Below are positions 8,307 through 16,203 of a DNA stretch of 53,848 bases, in pieces (the stretch's first letter is position 1; the number at the start of each line of letters is the position of its first letter). The stretch is from an uncultured Collinsella sp. (GTDB lineage Bacteria > Actinomycetota > Coriobacteriia > Coriobacteriales > Coriobacteriaceae). Position numbers and translations under genes: made by a program. The DNA lies in assembly GCA_958447915.1 (NCBI GenBank), contig CAUDCB010000002.1:1-53848 (forward strand), written 5' to 3'. The notes below the pieces were generated by a model that was not told the origin of the DNA, made no database searches, and saw nothing but the letters and a program-made list of their open reading frames with translations.

Positions 8307-8972
8307 TCAGAGCTTATACTTGGCGCGGATGTAGCCGACGTATTCTTTGACGAGCTCGCGCTCCATGTCGTCGGCGTAACGGAACTGCAGGCCGCAGACG
8401 TTGCGGTACAGGCTGCCCTTGGGCGCGCGGCGCACCCAGCACACGATGCCCAGCTGCTCGGGCAGCTCGTACCGCTCGCCCTGCAGGCGGATTGTGGGCA
8501 TTTGTACGGCCAGGGCCTCGCCCACGTCGGGGTAATCGTTGAGGTAGATAGCCAGGCCGCCGGCCGAGACGTCGATGGTCATGGCGTCCTCGGGCTCGGG
8601 GGTCGGCGCGTTGTCGCGCTGGTAGGTCAGGCGCATGGCGACCTTAAAACGCTCGTCGCGGCGCTTGACAAAGGTGCGCTGCTCGGCGACTTTGCGCATT
8701 TTCCAGTAGGTGCGGATGCCCTTTTTCTCGACTGCCTCGGGATAGCCGGCGAGCACGAACGTCTCCTCGCCCACTTTGTATTGCAGCAACAGCTTTTGGT
8801 TTTCGTCCATGAGCAGCGGCTTGCCGGCGAGCATGGGCGCGCTCATAAGGAAGTACGCCTCGTCCAGGCCCTCTTTGTACGTGGCGAGCATGTTGAAGTC
8901 GGTTTTTTGGCCCATGGGCACGTCGAATGCCACCTGAAGCTTAGTCCCCGGCGTTATCTGTTGCTCTGCCAT
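8307..8972 (-). CDS. PilZ domain protein (YcgR-like cyclic-di-GMP effector)
   Basis: This 221-residue cytosolic protein has an N-terminal YcgR-type domain (about 5-98) and a C-terminal PilZ domain (about 100-220). The PilZ cyclic-di-GMP-binding signature is complete: the RxxxR loop at R104-R108 (KRRDERF) and D134-x-S136-x-x-G139 (DVSAGGLAI). Binding of cyclic-di-GMP would change its interaction with a partner. The ATG at 8972 has AGGGGA 7 nt upstream. It is the first gene of a two-gene operon with a membrane-anchored protein, which makes that protein the obvious candidate target. No flagellar gene is nearby. Confidence 0.88.
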   Translation of the reverse strand: MAEQQITPGTKLQVAFDVPMGQKTDFNMLATYKEGLDEAYFLMSAPMLAGKPLLMDENQKLLLQYKVGEETFVLAGYPEAVEKKGIRTYWKMRKVAEQRTFVKRRDERFKVAMRLTYQRDNAPTPEPEDAMTIDVSAGGLAIYLNDYPDVGEALAVQMPTIRLQGERYELPEQLGIVCWVRRAPKGSLYRNVCGLQFRYADDMERELVKEYVGYIRAKYKL

Positions 8973-9154
8973 GTATTCTCCCCTAGTCGCGGGCGCCGAT
9001 ATCATCGTCGTGCGCGATGCGCATTGGGCTATTGTACCTGCTTTGCTGGAGGTTTCGGTGGGCGGCGCGTGAAATGCTGGGATGAGGGACGGCGGGCGCG
9101 GCGCGGGGGCGCGGCGGACACCACACGAGCGAGGATTATCGGACTGTTTGAAAT

Positions 9155-9271
9155 CGAGAGTGGATTATTGGACGGTTTTTGACCGTTTTGAGGCCGATTC
9201 CGTCCGATTTTCCACTCTCGAGCAGCGGGCATCCGGAAATCCACTCTCGTGCGTCCTAAAATCCACTCTCG
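9155..9271. repeat. One-left/three-right-arm repeat, locus A (CGAGAGTGGA)
   Basis: The left arm CGAGAGTGGA (9155-9164) is followed by its reverse complement TCCACTCTCG three times, at 9211-9220, 9240-9249 and 9262-9271. Inside the first hairpin GGACGG (9170-9175) pairs with CCGTCC (9200-9205). A degenerate extra left arm lies just upstream (about 9127). The same architecture with changed arms is found at 16204-16320. It fills most of the 323-bp gap between the PilZ gene and the AlbA_2 gene. Confidence 0.8.
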
Positions 9272-9295
9272 AGCGGCGGGCGTCCGCTAATGCAG

Positions 9296-10762
9296 CTACC
9301 TTGCGTGCCCCGTTAGCCGATACTTGCGATTGCGGCTCGTCACCGCTGCCGTAGGCTCAATCTCGCCCTGAGCAATAAGCGCATTAACGCGCGTCCTAAC
9401 TTGAGAGACGGTAAGCCCCGTGTGCCCTGCCAGCTCGCGCGTTCCCAACTCGTCATAGCGCTTGAGGGCCGCCATGATCAGGTCCCCACCATGATCGACC
9501 TGCTCAACCTTGGAGCGATAGAGGACAACCTTAAACCGGTCAAAACCAGGGCAAAACAGGGGCTCGGCCAGACCGTGCGCACGCATGGCATCGACCATCA
9601 TCGGGATGCCCGATCCGTTGCCCTCGGCAGGAGAGCCCGCACCGTCGGGCAATGGGACAAGCGACATGAGCTTCACGAGCGTCGCGTTGCGGCACCGAGA
9701 ACTACCGTCAAACAGATTCTCGCGAGTTTTTCCGCCATAAAGACCGCCAGGGTTCGTCACCTCGATACGGTCATCAAAGACGTCAACAGCGATCGACTGT
9801 CCACAGAACCGATCTCTGTATTCTCGGTGGATTACGGCGTTGGCAATCGCCTCACGCAAGACTTCCTCGGGAATCTCCAGCGAGTCGATACGCGAGACAC
9901 CTTGAACGGTCGAGGTGCGACGCAGGTTTTTGGCGACAGCCGCGACAGCATCCGAAATCATCTCGCCCAAGGTGCCCTCGCAGACTGTGCGGTCCATAAA
10001 CCTTAGCGGTCCCGCAGCGCCCTTTTGAGTTCCCGCATGGACAGCTACATCAATAAAGAGCTTGGGATAGAACTGCTGAGGGTAAACGCCCGCGGCAAGG
10101 AGGCCAGCCTTGGTAACATTGCCCTGGGGGTCGAGGAAATTCAGACGCTCCATCTTTGTCTTCCTGTCCGTCGCACCGTGCATCGCTCGAGGCGTCAACG
10201 AATAGGCACGCTCTATCGTGCGGTCGACCAGCGACTCGTCGAGATCGCCCACACTCGTGCCGGGCACCGTATCGCGATCGCTAGGACTCGTCCGTTCGTA
10301 TGACGACAGCGCCAAAACCTCGGTCGACGAAAGCGGCACGTCTTTGTCATCGATGCGCTTGTAGCTGCCGCCCTGGGCGCCCCGTTCTATTACATAGCAA
10401 GGCTTGCTCGACGGGTCAAGCTCCTCGATTGTGATGGCGAGAACAACGGTACCCCGAAGCTCCACGCGCTCAATGGTGTATTTGGGCGGATTGGCCAGCT
10501 TTCCACGACCGCCGGCATCGCCCATGCCCGCCACGAATTGGTTGAGTACTTTCTCGGTCTCAAAGTTTGCAACTGGGACAAAACCCGCACGCTCGCTCAC
10601 TCCGAGTACGATGATGCCGCCGGCGGTGTTTGCGAAAGCGCTGACCGTTTCCCATACGTCGCGGGAAAGCGTCGTGGCGCTCTCTTTTACTTCGACGTTA
10701 AGGTCATCCGAACCCATGCGCTTTAAAGACTCGAGCAAACCGGCCAGCTCGTTTTCGTTCAT
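9296..10762 (-). CDS. AlbA_2/Schlafen-type ATP-binding regulator
   Basis: This 488-residue protein is of the 'ATP-binding protein/transcriptional regulator' type. The N-terminal AlbA_2 (Schlafen) domain covers about 15-130 (ESATTLSRDVWETVSAFANT, then GGIIVLGV). A GHKL-like C-terminal ATPase segment follows at about 300-420 (LREAIANAVIHREY, then DDRIEVTNPGGL), and the end is a winged-helix (ELAGHTGLTVSQVRTRVNALI). Such proteins often regulate their own operon or act in defence; the true ligand is unknown. The ATG at 10762 has AAGGGA 7 nt upstream and is preferred to the in-frame GTG at 10768. Its leader contains repeated ATCTCTCGT elements that could be its own operator. Confidence 0.85.
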   Translation of the reverse strand: MNENELAGLLESLKRMGSDDLNVEVKESATTLSRDVWETVSAFANTAGGIIVLGVSERAGFVPVANFETEKVLNQFVAGMGDAGGRGKLANPPKYTIERVELRGTVVLAITIEELDPSSKPCYVIERGAQGGSYKRIDDKDVPLSSTEVLALSSYERTSPSDRDTVPGTSVGDLDESLVDRTIERAYSLTPRAMHGATDRKTKMERLNFLDPQGNVTKAGLLAAGVYPQQFYPKLFIDVAVHAGTQKGAAGPLRFMDRTVCEGTLGEMISDAVAAVAKNLRRTSTVQGVSRIDSLEIPEEVLREAIANAVIHREYRDRFCGQSIAVDVFDDRIEVTNPGGLYGGKTRENLFDGSSRCRNATLVKLMSLVPLPDGAGSPAEGNGSGIPMMVDAMRAHGLAEPLFCPGFDRFKVVLYRSKVEQVDHGGDLIMAALKRYDELGTRELAGHTGLTVSQVRTRVNALIAQGEIEPTAAVTSRNRKYRLTGHAR

Positions 10763-10824
10763 CTGCACGTCCCTTCGCTCGGTCCTGCGGAGAATGCCGC
10801 AGACGGATTTCCCTCGTCTCTCAG

Positions 10825-10871
10825 TTATCTCTCGTAATTATCTCTCGTCTTTCTGTTATCTCTCGTATTAG
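10825..10871. repeat. 47-bp ATCTCTCGT repeat, copy 1
   Basis: The 47-bp block holds three ATCTCTCGT units at irregular spacing. It is duplicated almost base for base at 10989-11035. It lies in the leader of the AlbA_2 gene, downstream of its probable promoter, and is followed by inverted units (GAGAGAT near 10886-10892). Confidence 0.8.
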
Positions 10872-10895
10872 ATATGAGTGAAAGATGAGAGATAA
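10867..10895 (-). promoter_or_regulatory. Probable promoter of the AlbA_2 regulator gene
   Basis: On the minus strand TTATCT (10890-10895) and TCTAAT (10867-10872) are separated by exactly 17 bp, a reasonable sigma-70 pair. The ATCTCTCGT repeats lie between the expected start point and the coding sequence, as expected for an autoregulatory operator. Confidence 0.5.
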
Positions 10896-10988
10896 GATAT
10901 CTCTACCTGCTTCATTAAATCATGTTTTTGCTGGTGGAACAATCGATATTGAGACAATACCATGGTTGCTTGTCTCTTTGCTGCTGAG

Positions 10989-11035
10989 CTATCTCTCGTA
11001 ATTATCTCTCGTCTTTCTGCCATCTCTCATATTAG
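10989..11035. repeat. 47-bp ATCTCTCGT repeat, copy 2
   Basis: This is a near-identical copy of 10825-10871, differing at four positions. It is followed by inverted units (ACGAGAGAT at about 11048-11056) and then by a lone left arm of the GAGCGTGGA repeat family (about 11069-11090). The whole 10763-11191 gap holds no gene. Confidence 0.8.
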
Positions 11036-11112
11036 TGACGAATGAGAGACGAGAGATGCGCGAGTGATGCATGAGCGTGGATTATTGGACGGTCGGAAAA
11101 TCCCTCAAACAA

Positions 11113-11146
11113 AAAACGGGGCCGGCCTTACGCCGAGCCCCGTTTT
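11113..11146 (-). terminator. Terminator of the first PTS locus
   Basis: The stem AAAACGGGGC/GCCCCGTTTT (11113-11122 with 11137-11146) has further inner pairing, and T-runs follow on the minus strand. It lies about 45 bp after the IID gene. Confidence 0.8.
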
Positions 11147-11191
11147 CAAACGGTCAGTTAGTTATCCAACGCGCGAGCATAGCAGTCAACA

Positions 11192-12040
11192 TTACGCCGC
11201 CGCGAACACTCCCAAGCCCGTTCCGATGATGCAGATTGCGAAGATGCCCAAGATGATCCAAATGGTCTTGACGCCCTTTTTATAGAGGGCAACGCAAGCG
11301 AACGTTGCCAGCAAGGGCAGCAGACCGGGGAAGATCGAATCGAACAGATCCTGCAGGACAATCTCCGAACCACCCACGTCAAAGGTCAAAGCCGTGGACA
11401 GCGAGACCTGTGCCGCAATCATGGCGCCGATAACGGTCATTCCGAGAACACCGGCAGCATGCGTCATGCGAGACATAAGGTTGCTCTCTTCGGACTGCTG
11501 CAAAAACTTGGTTCCCAAGTCGTAACCCAGATGGGCGGCGACGATACGCGTTGCAAAGTTAATCACGGAGTAGATGAGCGCGTACACGATGGGGCCGAGC
11601 GGGTTGCCCGTCGAAGCGATGCCAATACCAATGCCGGCGGCAACCACGCGGAACGTACCCCAGTAGAACGAATCGCCGATGCCGGAAAGCGGTCCCATAA
11701 GGCCGACCTTCATGGCGTTAATCGAGGACGTGTCGAAGTTCTTATCGGCAGCCGCCTGCTCTTCCATCGAAACCGTTAGGCCGGCTACAAACGGAAGCAC
11801 ATGAGGCGTGATGTTAAAGAACTCGGTATGGCGATCGAGCGCCGCATAGTAATCGTCGTCGTTGGGATAGATCTTTCGCAGGGGCTTCTGAATGGTGTAC
11901 ATGAAGCCCATTGCCATCATCTTGTCGTACGACTGCGAGCACTGGCTCGTAAACTGGCGAAGGAACATGCTCCGATACATATCGGGAGTCATAATCGCGT
12001 CCTTCTTGGCCTCTTTGAGGTCGGTGTTCTGGATAGCCAT
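11192..12040 (-). CDS. PTS mannose/fructose/sorbose-family IID component
   Basis: This 282-residue membrane subunit forms the sugar channel together with IIC. Family landmarks are FLRQFTSQCSQSYDKM near the N-terminus, GLTVSMEEQ, and KVGLMGPLSGIGDSFYWGT, the best-conserved block of mannose-family IID. Hydrophobic segments follow to the end. Its ATG shares one base with the stop of IIC (TAATG), so the two are translationally coupled. It is the last gene of the unit SIS deglycase-IIC-IID. The substrate cannot be read from the sequence; the neighbouring deglycase points to a glycated amine. Confidence 0.92.
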   Translation of the reverse strand: MAIQNTDLKEAKKDAIMTPDMYRSMFLRQFTSQCSQSYDKMMAMGFMYTIQKPLRKIYPNDDDYYAALDRHTEFFNITPHVLPFVAGLTVSMEEQAAADKNFDTSSINAMKVGLMGPLSGIGDSFYWGTFRVVAAGIGIGIASTGNPLGPIVYALIYSVINFATRIVAAHLGYDLGTKFLQQSEESNLMSRMTHAAGVLGMTVIGAMIAAQVSLSTALTFDVGGSEIVLQDLFDSIFPGLLPLLATFACVALYKKGVKTIWIILGIFAICIIGTGLGVFAAA

Positions 12041-12813
12041 TAGAAGTCCTCCTCTTCATCTGCAGCAACCGTCTGCGGACCGGACGAGCCCTCGCGGAAG
12101 GCCAGGAGCAGCGCGACGCAAATGGCAGCTGCGGCGACGCCGACCACGTCCATCTTGAGGTAGATGACCATAATGAAGCCCAGGAACAGCCAGGGAAGGA
12201 GCTTGTTATCGCCCATGGTCCTGATAAGAAGAGCGAAGCCGATGCAGACCATGACGCCGGACGCAACGTTGAGGCCGTCCATCACAAACTGCGGAATCGC
12301 GTTGAGCGCATTGTTGATAAGGTCGGCACCAAAGAACAGCGAGCCAAACACCAGCAGTGCAGACGGAATGCCAATCGACAGCGGCACGATGGTCAGATGG
12401 TACAGATTCGCCTTGGCAAGATCGCGATTTGCCAGAGCGGTCTCAATCTTCTTGCAGGCAAAGGCACCCGGAACGGCGTAGCAGAAGTTGCGCCACACCT
12501 GAAGGAAGACGGAGACGGGAAGGGCGAGCGCGACGGCAGTTGCCGTGCCCGTACCCGTAATGACGGCAAACGCGCAGCCAAGCACGCCGGAGGCATAGAC
12601 CTCGGGAGGAACCGCCGCGCCGACCATGATGGCGCCCATGAACATGGACTCCAAAGCAGCGCCGACGATAACGCCCTGCTGGACATCGCCAAGGATCAAG
12701 CCGACAAACAGGCTCGTAAACAGCGGACGACCAAGCATCGTAATGCCAAATAATTGCTCGTCCATGGACGCAATAAATGCGACCAGTGCAACTAGAAGAT
12801 ACTGGACAACCAT
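12040..12813 (-). CDS. PTS mannose/fructose/sorbose-family IIC component
   Basis: This 257-residue, strongly hydrophobic permease subunit carries the family signature FVGLILGDVQQGVIVGAALE and GAIMVGAAVPPEVYASG. The C-terminal tail is acidic (VAADEEEDF). The start is taken as the ATG at 12813, with GGGG 9 nt upstream; a TTG three codons earlier is the alternative. It is co-transcribed with the SIS deglycase gene upstream (gap about 80 bp) and overlaps IID by one base. With IID, IIB and IIA it completes a four-protein PTS. Confidence 0.92.
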   Translation of the reverse strand: MVVQYLLVALVAFIASMDEQLFGITMLGRPLFTSLFVGLILGDVQQGVIVGAALESMFMGAIMVGAAVPPEVYASGVLGCAFAVITGTGTATAVALALPVSVFLQVWRNFCYAVPGAFACKKIETALANRDLAKANLYHLTIVPLSIGIPSALLVFGSLFFGADLINNALNAIPQFVMDGLNVASGVMVCIGFALLIRTMGDNKLLPWLFLGFIMVIYLKMDVVGVAAAAICVALLLAFREGSSGPQTVAADEEEDF

Positions 12814-12894
12814 TTCGATCAACCCCAGAAACAGGTCTGCAGGCGAGGCATTCTGCGCAGCTCGCCTGCAGACAACCGCAGCAATTTGAGAGGA

Positions 12895-13929
12895 TTAGTA
12901 GTTCATCTGGTGATAGTAACGACGCGTGGTGAGCGGGTGGTTACGGACGTGCTCGAGATGGCAGCTCAGACGCTCGGTGATGGTGTAGGTGACCATCGGG
13001 GAGACGATCTTGCGGAACTCGGGGTCGCTGAACGGCAGCTCGACCTCGGCGGTGTCAAACTTGTTCACGCGGACGTTGACGCCCTTCTCGTCGGCGAGCA
13101 TGTGAGTGAAGTTGTCCACGCGGTCCATGAGCTTACGGGTGTCGTCCTCGCCGTAGAGCATGATGAGGCTCGTGCCTTCCTCGCACAGCTCGATGGTGCC
13201 GTGGAAGAACTCGGCGGCGTGGATGGACTTGGTCTTGATCCACTGCATCTCCTCGAGGATGCACATGGCGTAGTCGTAGGCCTCACCCCAGAGCATGCCG
13301 GAGCCAATCACCATGTGGTAATCGGTGTCCTTGAAGTCCTCGGCCATGGCGGCGCAGCGCTCGTCCTGAGCGTCCTTGGCCTTGATGAGGTACGGAGCGA
13401 TGTTGCCGAACTCTTCCATGAAGGTGTCGTACTTGGGGAAGGCGCCGGCGTTCTTGAGGAAGCGGGCGACCAGCGTGATCTGGTAGGTGTAGATGGCCTC
13501 GCACAGAACGTCGTCCTCGGCGAAGCTGAAGAACTTGTAATCGGCGTACTCGGTGGCCGGGGTGTTGTCGTTGGAGACATACATCAGCGTGCGGGCGCCC
13601 TGCTCCTGGCAGAACTTGGCAGCCTCAATGATCTCGGGGGTGGTGCCGGTACGGGTGGAGAAGACGCAGACAGAATCCTTGTTGAAGGTCTTGGGCGGGC
13701 AGGCGAGGAACTCTGCGGCGATCTCGCAGTGGACATCGACGTCGGCCGTGGTGGTCTCGACCCAATACTTCATCGGGAGCGTGTGGGCCCAGGTGCCGCC
13801 GCAGCCGATGAAGAAGATGTTGGAATAACCCTGCTCGCAGACCTCGTCCACGGCAGCCTCAATCTGAGGACGGAGAGCGAGGGCATCGCTCACAACCTTC
13901 TCGTAACGAGGCTCATCGAAATTGAACAT
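12895..13929 (-). CDS. SIS-domain sugar-phosphate deglycase (FraB/FrlB/GfrE-like)
   Basis: This 344-residue protein has two SIS domains. The first has the phosphate-binding GCGGTWAHT (42-50) and FSTRTGTTPE (90-99). The catalytic pair of FraB-type deglycases is present: Glu227 in EEMQW and His243 in AEFFHG, 16 residues apart. The C-terminus RNHPLTTRRYYHQMNY is the family's typical tail. The family splits 6-phosphofructosyl (or glucosyl) amino acids, released from glycated proteins, into hexose phosphate and the free amino acid. The gene lies within a PTS locus, separated from IIB by a terminator, and has its own promoter with a GACGTTATAAT element. AGGAG lies 6 nt before the ATG. AgaS-type isomerase is the main alternative. 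Confidence 0.82.
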   Translation of the reverse strand: MFNFDEPRYEKVVSDALALRPQIEAAVDEVCEQGYSNIFFIGCGGTWAHTLPMKYWVETTTADVDVHCEIAAEFLACPPKTFNKDSVCVFSTRTGTTPEIIEAAKFCQEQGARTLMYVSNDNTPATEYADYKFFSFAEDDVLCEAIYTYQITLVARFLKNAGAFPKYDTFMEEFGNIAPYLIKAKDAQDERCAAMAEDFKDTDYHMVIGSGMLWGEAYDYAMCILEEMQWIKTKSIHAAEFFHGTIELCEEGTSLIMLYGEDDTRKLMDRVDNFTHMLADEKGVNVRVNKFDTAEVELPFSDPEFRKIVSPMVTYTITERLSCHLEHVRNHPLTTRRYYHQMNY

Positions 13930-13973
13930 CCCTTACTCCTAACTCACTTGGATGAACCCTTCATTCATCCCAT

Positions 13974-14020
13974 GACGTTATAATACTTTATATAACTAAC
14001 TATGCAAGAACTATTTCAGA
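13974..14020 (-). promoter_or_regulatory. Promoter with GACGTTATAAT operator (SIS-IIC-IID unit)
   Basis: On the minus strand TTGCAT is followed after 18-19 bp by TTATAA/TATAAC, a fair sigma-70 promoter. The element GACGTTATAAT (plus strand 13974-13984) overlaps the -10. The identical 11 bases overlap the -10 of the second PTS operon at 36702-36712. Confidence 0.55.
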
Positions 14021-14046
14021 CTTTTTTGATTTTTCTTTAATAAAAA

Positions 14047-14072
14047 GCCCGCCGATCAAATGATCGACGGGC
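14047..14072 (-). terminator. Terminator after IIB
   Basis: A 12-bp stem (GCCCGTCGATCA type, one wobble) is followed on the minus strand by TTTTTA. It separates the IIA-IIB transcript from the SIS-IIC-IID transcript. Confidence 0.75.
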
Positions 14073-14123
14073 ATAGGCATAGAGCATTGGTTCAATAAAT
14101 GCCGAGCATCAACGTGTTTCCGG

Positions 14124-14597
14124 CTAGAAAACGTCCTTGGCAAACACCTTAGCGTCATTGGGGACCTGACGGATTTCGATGGCCACGCCATCGCCCAGGA
14201 GCTCTTGGATATGCTCGGCATCTTTCTCGGTCGCAAAGATCGCAGGGGTCGGATGAAGCGTGGTCTCAGGGGTCTTTCGGGTTCCGCCCAGATTGATCTC
14301 TTTGATGTCTTTGCAACCCTTAGCGAGACGATAGACATCTTCAATCGTCTCAGTGATGATAAACAGCGAATACTTGTCGGTAACGCCGCTGTTGAGCGCC
14401 TCGATAGCAGCGTCAACATCCTTGATGACGAGTTTAACGCCGTTGGGGCGGGCGAGCCTCAAGGCCGCCTTCCTCATGTCGTCTTTTGCCACAGCATCGC
14501 TGGCAAGCAAGATGCAATCTACATCCAAAGCGTGAGTCCAGGACATGGCAACTTGGCCGTGAATCAGTCGGTAATCAACTCTCGTAAGCTTAATCAT
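14124..14597 (-). CDS. PTS mannose-family IIB component
   Basis: This 157-residue cytosolic phosphocarrier takes phosphate from IIA on His13 (RVDYRLIHGQV) and hands it to the incoming sugar. The block LASDAVAKDDMRKAALRLARP is typical of the family. The start is placed at the ATG at 14597 because GGAG lies 9 nt upstream; the in-frame ATG at 14606 would touch the ribosome binding site. It lies about 70 bp after IIA in the same unit, and a terminator follows. Confidence 0.92.
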   Translation of the reverse strand: MIKLTRVDYRLIHGQVAMSWTHALDVDCILLASDAVAKDDMRKAALRLARPNGVKLVIKDVDAAIEALNSGVTDKYSLFIITETIEDVYRLAKGCKDIKEINLGGTRKTPETTLHPTPAIFATEKDAEHIQELLGDGVAIEIRQVPNDAKVFAKDVF

Positions 14598-14668
14598 CGT
14601 TATCATCTCCGCACGTGATAAAGGGAATGACAGGTGTGGCCCCTAGCTAGGGCTCGAACCAGAACTAA

Positions 14669-15088
14669 CTAGAACTCTTCTTCCTCGGCGCCGGCAAGCA
14701 TGTCCGCCGCCTCGCAAAGCTGAATAAACGAACGCGATCCCTCGACCGCGGCTTTGGCCTTGTCCGCATCCAGGGAGTCCAGCTGTGTAACCATTTCCAC
14801 CAGCAGCGGCAAGTTCATTCCAGCGATTAACGTAAACGATCCGTCGGTCTGCCTCTGAATGAATTCGTTGTTTACAGAGCCGCCAAAGATGTCAGTCACG
14901 ACAAACCAAGAGTCGGCAGGGTCCCTCGTCTCCATCCATGCATCAATCAACGCCGCGACGTCCCTTGAATCGTCATCGACATAGGCGCACAGGCACTCGA
15001 TTCGGTCGTTGGTGCCCATCAGAATCTCCAGAGAGCTTTTCATGCCTTGGGCGAGATAACCATGACTCGCTAGCAATATCTTATTCAT
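14669..15088 (-). CDS. PTS mannose-family IIA component
   Basis: This 139-residue phosphocarrier accepts phosphate from HPr on His9 (LLASHGYLAQG). The second conserved block FVVTDIFGGSVNNEF is present. The tail AGAEEEEF is acidic. It is the first structural gene of the locus, 135 bp downstream of the GntR regulator and behind its own promoter with a candidate operator. Confidence 0.92.
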   Translation of the reverse strand: MNKILLASHGYLAQGMKSSLEILMGTNDRIECLCAYVDDDSRDVAALIDAWMETRDPADSWFVVTDIFGGSVNNEFIQRQTDGSFTLIAGMNLPLLVEMVTQLDSLDADKAKAAVEGSRSFIQLCEAADMLAGAEEEEF

Positions 15089-15112
15089 AGTTCTCCAATA
15101 CCAATAGGACGT

Positions 15113-15140
15113 ACTATATTGTCATAACAAAGTATATTAG
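15113..15140 (-). promoter_or_regulatory. Promoter/operator of IIA-IIB, element ACTATATTGT
   Basis: On the minus strand TTGCTA and AATATA are 17 bp apart. Between them lies an imperfect inverted repeat (plus strand ACTATATTGT then CAAAGTATA). A matching element ACTTATATTGT lies at 15973-15983 upstream of the GntR gene, so this is the likely operator of the regulator at 15224-15928. Confidence 0.5.
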
Positions 15141-15190
15141 CAATCTACCCTACGTGGTGTGTCTATTTTCCAAATCCGCGAACGGTAACA

Positions 15191-15212
15191 ATTGGTCGGT
15201 AAATCGACCAAT
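15191..15212 (-). terminator. Hairpin after the GntR gene
   Basis: ATTGGTCG and CGACCAAT form a perfect 8-bp stem with a 6-nt loop, 12 bp beyond the GntR stop. It lacks a good T-run, so it may be a weak terminator or a protein-binding palindrome. Confidence 0.4.
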
Positions 15213-15223
15213 CTATCGCTAAT

Positions 15224-15928
15224 TTACAAATAGAACTTCAGTCGCTCGGTGCAGTACACCTGACGGGAGATGAAAAGCGGCTCGCCACTTGGGGCATAAC
15301 GTCTATCGACAAACAGAAGCAGCGAAGAGTCCAGCTCCACGTTAAGGTATGCCGCCTCGAGCTCGCTCGCATAGCAGACCTCGAGCGTACGCGTGTTGGG
15401 ACCCATCTTGATCCCCTGGCGATCGAGTACCGCCATCAGCGAATCATCGAGGGACTCATGCTCCAAAAAAGAAAGCGCAGCGGAATAGCTATTGGTTTCC
15501 AGCATCGTGGGCTTGCCATCCACAAGGCGCAGACGACGGCTACGCAATACCTTTTGGGTATCGTCTACGCCCAGGAACTTCGCGTCTCGCAGACTTGGGA
15601 AGTCCCAGCCCATTTCGAGAACCCTGGTAGACGCCTGTTTGCCCGCAAGCTGGCACGAATGGGTAAAGCTCTCACGGTCGTCCGCGGCATACATCTGCGT
15701 GTCCGACGAAACGAACGTGCCCTTGCCGCGGGCCCTCTCAACAAGCCCAGCATCTTCCATTTCTTTAATTGCGGAGCGAACCGTTATTCGGCTCACGCCA
15801 AATTGCTCGATAAGCTCCGCCTCGGTCGGAAGCTTATCTCCCGGGCGGTACGTGCCGTTGGCGATTGAATCAGAAAGCGCACGAACAATCTGTTTGTACA
15901 GGGGGATAACGCTATTTGCCTCAACCAT
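15224..15928 (-). CDS. GntR-family (HutC/UTRA) transcriptional regulator
   Basis: The regulator is 234 residues from the ATG at 15928 (237 if the ATG at 15937 is used; the latter touches AAAGG). The N-terminal winged helix has PLYKQIVRALSDSIANGTY, TEAELIEQFGVSRITVRSAI and ARGKGTFVS. The C-terminal UTRA domain, which senses a small phosphorylated ligand, ends in FISRQVYCTERLKFYL. It stands directly upstream of the first PTS locus, on the same strand, and probably represses it. Candidate operators lie at 15113-15140 and 15973-15983. Confidence 0.9.
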   Translation of the reverse strand: MVEANSVIPLYKQIVRALSDSIANGTYRPGDKLPTEAELIEQFGVSRITVRSAIKEMEDAGLVERARGKGTFVSSDTQMYAADDRESFTHSCQLAGKQASTRVLEMGWDFPSLRDAKFLGVDDTQKVLRSRRLRLVDGKPTMLETNSYSAALSFLEHESLDDSLMAVLDRQGIKMGPNTRTLEVCYASELEAAYLNVELDSSLLLFVDRRYAPSGEPLFISRQVYCTERLKFYL

Positions 15929-15972
15929 ATCAACCATACCTTTACAAGGAATCAGCAGCCTATAGATAAATG

Positions 15973-15983
15973 ACTTATATTGT
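15973..15983. promoter_or_regulatory. Candidate operator ACTTATATTGT upstream of GntR
   Basis: It matches the ACTATATTGT element in the IIA promoter apart from one inserted T. It lies 45 bp before the GntR start, as expected for autoregulation. Confidence 0.4.
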
Positions 15984-16203
15984 ATTAGAACTTTTTAGCA
16001 CTCCACGCCATTTCCTATAATGTTTTAGCAAACGAGGGGTTATTTTGCGTAAGCGGTGTAGAGTCCATCCATTTCCGCATACAGCTTCAATCTGATGGCG
16101 GTATATGCATCCGATAAGCCGATTGATTTTTATCTTCTACCTGTCTCACATTCATCCCACGTCGTAGAGATGAATGTGAGGTGAGAGATACGTACTTGAC
16201 GCG

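Noticed and set aside
9211..9271. Possible CRISPR array from the three TCCACTCTCG copies
   Set aside because: The units are only 10 bp, the spacing is uneven, a complementary left arm is part of the element and no cas gene is present.
14630..14668. tRNA-like T-arm (GGTTCGAGCCC on the minus strand) between IIA and IIB
   Set aside because: The gap is only about 70 bp, no D-arm, anticodon arm or acceptor partner can be drawn, and CCCTAGCTAGGG forms a simple palindrome instead.
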